From assembly GCF_018390605.1 (NCBI RefSeq), contig NZ_JAHBGD010000005.1, positions 496,001 to 560,000 of the forward strand: a stretch of 64,000 nucleotides of DNA, in the 5' to 3' direction. The notes below the pieces were generated by a model that worked only from the letters and a program-made list of their open reading frames with translations, did no database searches and was not told the origin of the DNA. Shown here piece after piece: positions 34,992 to 43,700 of the stretch. Origin of the DNA: Ancylobacter defluvii. Lineage in GTDB: Bacteria; Pseudomonadota; Alphaproteobacteria; Rhizobiales; Xanthobacteraceae. Within the stretch, counting starts at the first letter, position 1, and every line of letters begins with the position of its first letter. Both the position numbers and the translations under genes were made by a program.

Positions 34992-36014
34992 TCAGAAGGT
35001 GATGACGACCTTGCCGAATACCCGACGGGTCTCCAGCCGCTCCAGCCCCTTGGTGAAATCCTCCAGGGGGAACTGCGAATCGATCACCGGCTTCACGCCG
35101 CGCGCCATGCGGGTCAGCCCGTCGGCGATGGCGCGGATCGGCGCGCCGAACGAGCCGATGATGCGGTACTGCCGCTGGAACAGCTGCATCAGGTTCATGT
35201 TCACCGACACGCCGGAGGTCGAGCCGCAGGTGACCAGCCGCGCGCCGGGGCGCATGGAGAGCAGCGAGCCGTTCCAGGTCTCGGCGCCCACATGCTCGAA
35301 CACCACATCGACGCCCTTCTTCTTGGTGATCTTGCGCACCTCGTGCTCGAAGCGGTCGGTCTTGTAGTTGATGACGTGGTCGGCGCCCAGCGCGACCGCC
35401 TTGGCGCATTTCTCGTCGTCGCCGGCGGTGGTGATCACCGTGCAGCCGATCTCCTTGGCCATGCGGATCGCCACCGTGCCGATGCCCGAGCCGGCGGCAT
35501 GGACGAGGATGGTCTCGCCCGGCTCCAGCTTGGCATTGTCGAACAGCATGTGCTCGACGGTGGAGAAGGTGACCGGCGCGGTGGCAGCATCCACCCAGTC
35601 GATCCCGTCGGGAATCGGCACGCAGAGCCGCTCCTTGATGTTGAGCGCGTCGCGGGCGAAGCCGTCGACATGGAAGCCCATCACCCCGGCCACTTCCTCG
35701 CAGAGATTGTCGCGGCCGGATTTGCACATGCGGCACTGGCCGCAGGTCAGCGCGCCATACATGGCGACGCGCGAGCCCGGCTTGAAGCGGGTGACGCCCT
35801 CGCCGATGGCGGTGACTTCGCCCACCGCCTCGGCACCGACGATCAGCGGCATCTTGCGCTTGGCGAAGGCCATGCCGCGCCAGCCCCACACGTCGATATG
35901 GTTGAGCGCCAGCGCCTTGACGGAGACCTGCACCTCGCCCGGCGCCGGGGCGTCGGGGGCGGGGAGGTCGACGAGATCGAGCTGGCGGTCGGAGACGAGT
36001 TGAAGCGCGCGCAT
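34992..36014 (-). CDS. MDR-family dehydrogenase of the lipid A fatty acid cluster
   Basis: A 340-residue medium-chain dehydrogenase/reductase. The structural-zinc loop has four cysteines (LTCGQCRMCKSGRDNLCEE). The catalytic zinc motif GHE is GAE here and the first catalytic Cys is Asp in NHIDVWGW, so a catalytic zinc is unlikely. The cofactor site is VHAAGSGIGTVAI. In the cluster it would be the enoyl-ACP-type reductase of very-long-chain elongation. ATG 36014 is used; a TTG seven codons earlier has a closer GAAGGAAG and is possible. Rhizobium clusters carry the same gene (adh2XL). Confidence 0.85.
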   Translation of the reverse strand: MRALQLVSDRQLDLVDLPAPDAPAPGEVQVSVKALALNHIDVWGWRGMAFAKRKMPLIVGAEAVGEVTAIGEGVTRFKPGSRVAMYGALTCGQCRMCKSGRDNLCEEVAGVMGFHVDGFARDALNIKERLCVPIPDGIDWVDAATAPVTFSTVEHMLFDNAKLEPGETILVHAAGSGIGTVAIRMAKEIGCTVITTAGDDEKCAKAVALGADHVINYKTDRFEHEVRKITKKKGVDVVFEHVGAETWNGSLLSMRPGARLVTCGSTSGVSVNMNLMQLFQRQYRIIGSFGAPIRAIADGLTRMARGVKPVIDSQFPLEDFTKGLERLETRRVFGKVVITF

Positions 36015-36050
36015 GGCGTGGCTCACTTCCTTCAAGAGCGGAACGAAAAA

Positions 36051-36803
36051 TCAGCGCTGGATGGCTAGAGCAGCGGTGAGGCCGCCGTCAACCGGCAGCG
36101 TCGCGCCGGTGACATAGCCCGCGCCGGGCGAAAGAAGAAAGGCTACCACCCCGGCCACGTCCTCCGGCCTGGCGAAACGCCCGGCCGGGATCTGCTTTTC
36201 GACATTGGCGCGGTAGGCGGCATAGGGCGCCAGCATCTCGGTATCGACGAAGCCGGGGGCGACCACGTTCACCGTCACCCCGCGCCGCGCGCCCTCGATG
36301 GCGAGCGTGCGGCAATAGCCGCCCAGCGCCGCCTTGGAGCCGGCATAGATGGCGTTGCCGGCATTGGCGACGTCGGCGGCGATCGAGCCGATGGCGACGA
36401 TGCGCCCGGCCCGCGCCCGCGTCATCGGGCGAATCAGCGTGCCGGCCAGCTTGACGAAGGACCAGTAATTGACCTGCATCAGCCGCTCGGCCTTGTCCTG
36501 GTCGACCATGGCGGCGAGCGTGTCGTAGCTCATGCCGGCATTGTGGACGAGGCCGAAGAACCGCTCCTCGGCGATCTGCGCCGCGAAGGCATCGACCGCG
36601 CTTTTGTCGGCGAGGTCGAGCGACCGCGCCTCCAGCACCGCGTCCGGCTTCTCGGCCTTGATCGCGGCGATCAGCGCCTCGGCCTCGGTGACGGCGGTGC
36701 GGACGGTGAAGACCACCTCGAAGCCGCCGAGCGCCAGCGCCCGCACGATGGCGGCACCGACACCGCGCCCGCCGCCGGTGACGAGAATGCGGGAAGTCGT
36801 CAT
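36051..36803 (-). CDS. FabG-like SDR (3-oxoacyl-ACP reductase type)
   Basis: A 250-residue classical SDR. The cofactor motif TGGGRGVG lies at residues 9-16, NAG is at VHNAGMSYD, the catalytic Ser is in AIGSIAA and Tyr-x3-Lys is in YAGSK, with the FabG-like ending ATLPVDGGLTAA. It lies between fabF1XL and the MDR gene, so it most likely reduces the 3-oxoacyl intermediate on AcpXL. This gene completes a condensation, keto reduction, dehydration and enoyl reduction cycle within the locus. The start is at ATG 36803. Confidence 0.85.
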   Translation of the reverse strand: MTTSRILVTGGGRGVGAAIVRALALGGFEVVFTVRTAVTEAEALIAAIKAEKPDAVLEARSLDLADKSAVDAFAAQIAEERFFGLVHNAGMSYDTLAAMVDQDKAERLMQVNYWSFVKLAGTLIRPMTRARAGRIVAIGSIAADVANAGNAIYAGSKAALGGYCRTLAIEGARRGVTVNVVAPGFVDTEMLAPYAAYRANVEKQIPAGRFARPEDVAGVVAFLLSPGAGYVTGATLPVDGGLTAALAIQR

Positions 36804-36820
36804 GCGCGCCCCCTTCCTTC

Positions 36821-36941
36821 ACCTCTCCCCGAGGGGGAGAGGTCGGCGCGCAGCGCCGGGTGAGGGGGAAGGGCGCCTGGGAGTTCCGTGCGCGCGCAAG
36901 ACCCCTCACCCCAGCCTTCTCCCCCACGGGGAGAGGGAGAA
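36821..36941. repeat. Dispersed palindromic repeat, copy 2
   Basis: ACCTCTCCCCGAGGGGGAGAGG, then CGCGCAGCGCCGGGTGAGGGG, and at the far end CCCCTCACCCC with TTCTCCCCCACGGGGAGAGGG. It is the same design as the element at 25361-25463: hairpin, CGCGCAGCG stem and GTGAGGGG, then the inverted CCCCTCACCCC and hairpin. It lies between the FabG-like gene and fabF1XL in the operon. Confidence 0.8.
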
Positions 36942-36981
36942 GAAAGCGGCGAGATCATCGCTGGCGCCAAGACAAAAGCCT

Positions 36982-38262
<1,281 letters not shown>

Positions 38263-38304
38263 GATGTGCTCCTCGGGAGCTTGCGCTCCCCGTGCGGTTT
38301 TAGC

Positions 38305-38340
38305 TCTTATCGATCAGATGGTTGCGTCTGGTCGATAAGA
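38305..38340. other. 14-bp stem between fabF2XL and fabF1XL
   Basis: TCTTATCGATCAGA and TCTGGTCGATAAGA are inverted copies with one mismatch (a possible G-U pair in RNA), around the 8-nt loop TGGTTGCG. It lies in the fabF2XL-fabF1XL gap, where it could attenuate, process or stabilise the operon mRNA. Confidence 0.5.
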
Positions 38341-38370
38341 AAACGCTTTAGAGTCGGCCGGCGAAAGCCC

Positions 38371-38406
38371 GTTCCGGTCGCAGAGGTTCCTCTCCCTCTG
38401 CGGAAC
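38371..38406. other. Second stem in the fabF2XL-fabF1XL gap
   Basis: CGCAGAGG and CCTCTGCG form an 8-bp stem around TTCCTCTC, extended by GTTC and GAAC after a small bulge. It lies directly after the fabF2XL stop (minus strand), a position fit for a partial terminator or a 3'-end stabilising hairpin. Confidence 0.5.
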
Positions 38407-38411
38407 AGGCT

Positions 38412-39593
38412 CTAGTCGACTTGCTCCACGAGCGCCACGCCTTCCCCGCGCCAATGCCCCACTCCGGTGACGATGACACGCTTCAGCGGTGCATCGAAAG
38501 GCTTTTCCAGCGTCTCGCCGGCGAGCGGCGGGAACAGCCGGCCCTGCGAGACCGTCAGCGCCGCGATCGCCAGCGCCACCGGCATCTGCGCCTCCAGCCC
38601 GTGGCCGACCCGGTCGGTCACCGAGCGCACCGGCAGGCCGGCGCGCCCCAGCACCAGGGCTTCGGCCTTGGTCGGCTCCGGCGCGCCCGAGGCGGCGGAA
38701 AGAATGGCTGTGCCCTCGGCGGTGTCGCCGCGGGCGGTGGCGATCATCGTCGCCAGCGTCGCCTCGACGGCGCCGTCCTCGCCGCGCCGCGCCCGCTCGG
38801 ACCAGATGCCCGAGAGCTTGGCGATCGGTTTGGCGCCGCGCGCCGTGGCGTGCTCGGGGCTCTCCAGCACCAGGAAGGCGCCGGCCGAGCCGGTCGGCAC
38901 GCCGTCGGCGTTCGCGAGCACCGGCGACCAGGGCGCGTTCTTGGCGAGCTGCTTCAGCGCGAACAGCAGCAGCATGTCGCGCCGCTCGGCATTATAGGCG
39001 CCGCCGACCAGGGCGATCTCGCTGGTGCCGGCGGCGATGCGCGAGAAGCCGATGCGCACCGCATCGGTGCCCGAGCTTTCCTCGCCCATGAAGGTGCGGG
39101 AGGAACCGGTGACGCCGTGCACGATGGAGATATTGCCGGCCAGCAGGTTGGAGAGCTGGGCGAGGAACAGTGTCGGGCGCAGGTTGGACTGCAACTGCTC
39201 GTTCAGGAAAACGTCAGGCTTCGGCTGCTTCTCGATCTCGGTCAGGATGGCGCCGTCGACCGACTGGTCGCGCTCGCCGCCGCCGGCCGCCACCACCATG
39301 TCGGTGTTGCCGAGAATGTCCTTGTTGCCCTTGATGCCGGCCGAATCCAGCGCCAGCCCGGCGGCATAGGTGCCGATGCGCTGCCAGGGTTCCATCTGCC
39401 GCTGGTCGCCCTTCTTGGCGATCTGCGTATCGAAATTGATCTTGGGAAGCGGGTGGACGATGTAGGGCGCGAAGCCCGTCTCGTCGACCACCGGCTTGCC
39501 GTCGTTCAGCGCCGCCCAGTGGGCCTCCAGCCCTTCACCGAGCGACGAGACGAGCCCGATGCCGGTGATCCAGACGTCACGACGCTTAGACAT
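38412..39593 (-). CDS. fabF2XL: Ketosynthase-like subunit without catalytic Cys (FabF2XL)
   Basis: A 393-residue thiolase-fold protein of the KASII type (WITGIGLVSSLGEGLEAHW at the start, GVGHW near the end). Where an active ketosynthase has the TACAS loop, it reads GVTGSSRT (about 160-167), with no Cys. The first catalytic His motif is LSAASGAPEPTKAE, also without His, while a His remains at VGHGLEAQ (331). It thus resembles a chain-length factor that pairs with fabF1XL. The start at ATG 39593 overlaps fabZXL by 8 nt, so the two are translationally coupled. Confidence 0.9.
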   Translation of the reverse strand: MSKRRDVWITGIGLVSSLGEGLEAHWAALNDGKPVVDETGFAPYIVHPLPKINFDTQIAKKGDQRQMEPWQRIGTYAAGLALDSAGIKGNKDILGNTDMVVAAGGGERDQSVDGAILTEIEKQPKPDVFLNEQLQSNLRPTLFLAQLSNLLAGNISIVHGVTGSSRTFMGEESSGTDAVRIGFSRIAAGTSEIALVGGAYNAERRDMLLLFALKQLAKNAPWSPVLANADGVPTGSAGAFLVLESPEHATARGAKPIAKLSGIWSERARRGEDGAVEATLATMIATARGDTAEGTAILSAASGAPEPTKAEALVLGRAGLPVRSVTDRVGHGLEAQMPVALAIAALTVSQGRLFPPLAGETLEKPFDAPLKRVIVTGVGHWRGEGVALVEQVD

Positions 39594-40101
39594 GCGTAAG
39601 GTTTCCTGCGCTCGCCGGGGCGGACGAGCCGAGTTCGGCCGGGGTGCCCATCGGCATGCCGATGCGCTCGGCGGTTTCGAGGAGATAGCCGCGCAGCTCG
39701 GGCGCCGGGAACGGCATGGTCTTGAGCGTCACCTCGGCATTGCACACGAGCTTGCCCTCGACCCGGCCCTCGGCCTTCAGCCGCGCGAAGCCCGAGCCGT
39801 CATGCACCATCTCGGCGAAAACCTCGATGACCTGGCCGGGGGTGACGAAGGTGCGGAGCTTGCCCTTGTCGACCGAGGCGAGGAACGCCATGCGGTCGTA
39901 ATTGTGCAGCCGCAGCAGCAGCATGCCGCAGCTCTGCGCCATGATCTCGAACAGCAGCACGCCGGGCAGCAGCGGGTGACCCGGAAAGTGCCCTTCGAAG
40001 ATCGGGCTCTTGTCCGGCACGATATTGGCGGTGCGAAGGGTGCGGGCCTCGAGATCGAGAGCCAGCACCTTGTCGACCATCTGGAAATATTCGAGCCGCA
40101 T
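39586..40101 (-). CDS. fabZXL: 3-hydroxyacyl-ACP dehydratase of the lipid A cluster
   Basis: A 171-residue FabZ-type hotdog protein. Catalytic His38 lies in IFEGHFPGHPLLPG and Glu52 in LLFEIMAQSCGM. A C-terminal tail of about 30 residues (from about residue 140) beyond the fold is Pro/Ala-rich. It dehydrates 3-hydroxyacyl-AcpXL, or its hydroxy product, in the elongation cycle. It lies 38 nt after acpXL and overlaps fabF2XL. ATG 40101 starts the fold (MRLEYFQMVDKV). Confidence 0.9.
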   Translation of the reverse strand: MRLEYFQMVDKVLALDLEARTLRTANIVPDKSPIFEGHFPGHPLLPGVLLFEIMAQSCGMLLLRLHNYDRMAFLASVDKGKLRTFVTPGQVIEVFAEMVHDGSGFARLKAEGRVEGKLVCNAEVTLKTMPFPAPELRGYLLETAERIGMPMGTPAELGSSAPASAGNLTHV

Positions 40102-40139
40102 ATCCTGCCTGCGCCTGCTCGTATGCCGTGCCAGTCCGC

Positions 40140-40421
40140 TCAGGCGGACTTGGCGGCGATCAGCTCGTCGATGCGGGCGCAGAGGTTCTTGAGCACGAAA
40201 TACTGCTCGGTGGTCGCCTTGCCCTCGTTGACTTCCTGCGTCCAGCTTTCCAGCGGCAACTTGATGCCGAACGCCTTGTCGATGGCGAAGGCGATGTCGA
40301 GGAAGTCCAGGCTGTCGATGCCGAGATCGTCGATGGCGTGGCTTTCCGGCGTGATGTTCTCGCGCGGGATGTCGCACGTTTCGGCGATGATGTTGGCGAC
40401 GGTCTCGAACGTGGACGACAT
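40140..40421 (-). CDS. acpXL: Specialised acyl carrier protein AcpXL
   Basis: A 93-residue acyl carrier protein. The 4'-phosphopantetheine Ser37 lies in [18 protein letters not shown], and the C-terminal [14 protein letters not shown] helix is that of AcpXL rather than the main AcpP. It carries the growing very-long-chain acyl group that ends on lipid A. It is the first gene of the minus-strand cluster. ATG 40421 is used; the longer frame upstream overlaps the divergent promoter region and is not conserved. Confidence 0.95.
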   Translation of the reverse strand: MSSTFETVANIIAETCDIPRENITPESHAIDDLGIDSLDFLDIAFAIDKAFGIKLPLESWTQEVNEGKATTEQYFVLKNLCARIDELIAAKSA

Positions 40422-40797
40422 GGAATGCCTCTGGTCTCTGTGGCCGCGTCCGGCCACGATGTGAATCGGAGTACGCCCGCCGGGCGCTCGTCCCGTCAGG
40501 CCTCCCGCGTGGGTGACGGCCCGTATACCTAAGCGCGCCCGGCTATTCAATGGCGCCGGCACAGCAATCTCTTGTGCCCACAGCGCGGTGTCGCATCTGT
40601 GTCATGCGCGCCGCCGCCCCGCGCCACCGCATCGACACCCTATCGTCATGGCGGGAAGACCGATTCCAGCCTATCCTGCGGTCACTTCACGCGACCGTCG
40701 CCACGACCGCGGAGAGTGGCCGGCATACGGCTTGCCGGCCGCCGAACGCGGCGAGACGGTGACCATCGGTAGGAAGCGTCCCCCGGGGAGAGTTGAG
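40422..40797. other. Divergent intergenic region acpXL / alpha-2-macroglobulin gene
   Basis: 376 bp without a convincing gene; the short frames in it look like chance high-GC frames. It must hold the promoters for the acpXL cluster (-) and the macroglobulin operon (+). I see no consensus sigma-54 site, strong dyad or riboswitch-like element. Confidence 0.6.
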
Positions 40798-43700
40798 ATG
40801 TCCGCTGCCGTTCGTCCCGCAACCCTGGTGCGGGCCTTCGCCGCGCCGCTCGTCCTCGCCTTTCTTGCCGGCGCCGCCCTCGCTCAGGGTGCCCCGCCCA
40901 AGCCCCCGGCGCCGCTTCCCAAGTCTCCAGTGACCGCACCGGCAACCGCCCCGGTGACCGCGCCGGCCAAACCCGCCGTCAGCCAGCCGGCCGCTGCCCA
41001 GCCCGCCGCCGAGCCGGCGCTGCCGAAAACCTATAGCCGCCCCGATCTCGTCGAATCCGCCCGCCGCCTCCAGGCGCTGGTCGATCGCAACCGGGCGCCG
41101 CTGGAAAAGCCGGCCGCCCAGCTGCGCCGCGACGCCGATGCCGCCCTGCAGGCCGGCGATGCCCGCAGCGCCGCCGATCTCTATGCCCGGCTGGTCCGCC
41201 TTGCGCCGGACGATTCCGGCCTGTGGATGCGGCTCTCGCGGGCGCTGGCGAAGATCAAGCCGAACAATGACGAGAGCGCCGACACCTTCCTCGATCGCGC
41301 GACGGCTGCCGCCTTCCTCGCCTATCGCCGGGCGACCACCCGCAACCAGCAGGCCGACGCCCTCTACGCCATCGGCCATCTCTATGCCGAGCGCTCGCTC
41401 TGGCGGGCCGCCCTCGACACGCTGAACCTCGCCCTCGTTGTGCGCGACGTGCCGGCCGAGCGCAGCTATTACGATAGCCTGCGCGCCGAGCAGGGCTTCC
41501 GCATGCTCGACTACACCGTCGATTCGGAGGCGGCGAATCCGCGTGCCTGCGTGCAGTTCTCCGAGGAGCTGGCCAAGGGGCCGGTCGATTTCGCCTCCTT
41601 CGTCGCCTTGTCCGGTCCCGGCGGCGCCGTCGACAAGCCGGCGGTGTCGGTGGATGGCCAGCAGCTCTGCGTCGAGGGGCTGCGCCATGGCGAGGCCTAT
41701 GGTCTCACCATCCGCGCCGGCCTGCCCTCGGTGATCGCGGCGGAAAAGCTGCAGAAGGCCGCCGACCTCACCATTTACGTACGCGACCGCAAGCCCGGCG
41801 TGCGCTTCACCGGCCGGGCCTATGTGCTGCCGCGCACCGGCCCGCGCTCCATCCCGGTGGTGACGGTGAACACCTCCCGCGTCGCGGTGGAGGTGCTGCG
41901 CGTCAGTGACCGCTCGCTGATTCCCACCGCGCTCGACGGCGATTTCCGCCGCGACCTCGGCTCCTACGATTTGTCGCAGCTGAAGGACGGGCAGGCCGAG
42001 CTGGTGTTCTCCGGCGAGCTGGAAACCGCCTCGCCGCTCAACGAGGACACCACCACCGCCTTCCCGGTCGACGAGGCGGTGGGCACGCTCAAGCCCGGCG
42101 TCTATGTGCTTGCCGCCCGGCCGGGCGGCGACGCCGCCAATCCGGATGACGACTACGCCACCCGCTCGGCGCAGTGGTTCGTCGTCTCCGATCTCGGCAT
42201 GACCGCGCTGTCCGGCTCGGACGGCCTGCACGTGCTGGTGCGCGCGCTCGGCTCCGCCAGGCCGGTGGCCAATGCCGAGATCCGCCTGCTGGCCAAGTCC
42301 AATGAGCTGCTCGCCACCGCCCGCACCGACGCCAACGGCGCCGCGCTGTTCGATGCCGCCATCACCCGCGGCACCGAGGGCTTCGCCCCGGCCGTCGTCG
42401 TCGCGCGGGGGGAGGCGGACGACTACGCCTTCCTGTCGCTGGAGGACCAGGCCTTCGACCTGACCGATCGCGGCGTCGGCGGCCGCGCCGCGCCCGGCCG
42501 CATGGATGCCTTCCTTACCGCCGAGCGCGGCGTCTACCGCTCCGGCGAGACCGTCCACCTCACCGCGCTGCTGCGCAATCCGCAGGTGGCGGCGGTGGCC
42601 GGCGTGCCGCTGACGCTGGTGCTGAAGCGCCCGGATGGCGTCGAGGACCGCCGCGCCCTTGTCGACGATCAGGGCGCCGGCGGCCGGGCGACGGCCTTCG
42701 AGCTGATGGCCGGCGCCATGACCGGCACCTGGCGGGTCGACGCCTATGTCGACCCGCGCGGCGCTCCGGTCGGCTCGACCACCTTCCTGGTGGAGGATTA
42801 CGTCCCCGAGCGGCTCGCCCTCGAGCTCTCGACTACGGCGAAGCAGATCGCCCCCGGCACGCCGATCACCGTCGATGTGCTGGGGCGCTGGCTGTTCGGC
42901 CCGCCGGCCACCGGGCTCGACGTTTCCGGCGAGATCGAGCTGAAGGTCGCCAAGGAGCGCGCCGGCTGGCCCGGCTGGCGCTTCGGCCGCGCCGATGACG
43001 GCTTCACCGCCCAGCGCGAGCCGCTGCCGGAGGCCCGCGTCACCGATGCCGCCGGCAAGGCGAGCCTCGCGGCCGTCCTGCCTTCCGCGCCGGCCACCGG
43101 CCAACCGCTGGAGGCCGAGATCTTCGTCGAGCTGGACGAGGGCGGCGGCCGCGCCATCCGGCGCTCGCTCACCTTGCCGGTGGCGCCCGCCGGCTCCGGT
43201 CTCGGCGTCAAGCCGCTGTGGAGCGGTTCCGGCCCCGCCGAGGGCACCAGCGCCGCCGTCGAGGTCGCCTTCATCGACGCCGGTGGCAAGCAGCAGCCGG
43301 CGGCTGGCGTCGCCTGGACGCTCTACCGCATCGAGAATCGCTATCAATGGTACCGGGTCGGCAATAGCTGGGACTTCGAGCCGGTGCAGGCGACCCGCAA
43401 GGTCGCCGACGGCACGCTGGACCTCGCCGCCGACCAGCCGCGCCGGCTGGAAGTGCCGGTCGAATGGGGCCGCTACCGGCTGGAGGTCACCTCCGGTGCC
43501 GGGGCCACCCGCCTCTCCACCGCCGTCGGCTTCGAGGCCGGCTGGGGCGGCGGCGCCACCGCCGACGCGCCGGATCGGCTCGATCTCACCCTCGACAAGC
43601 CGCTCTATGCCGCGGGCGACAAGCTCAACGTCCACATGGCCAGCCGCACGGCCGGCTCGGCGACGGTACTGATCGTCGGCGACGGCGTGCTGGCAATGAG

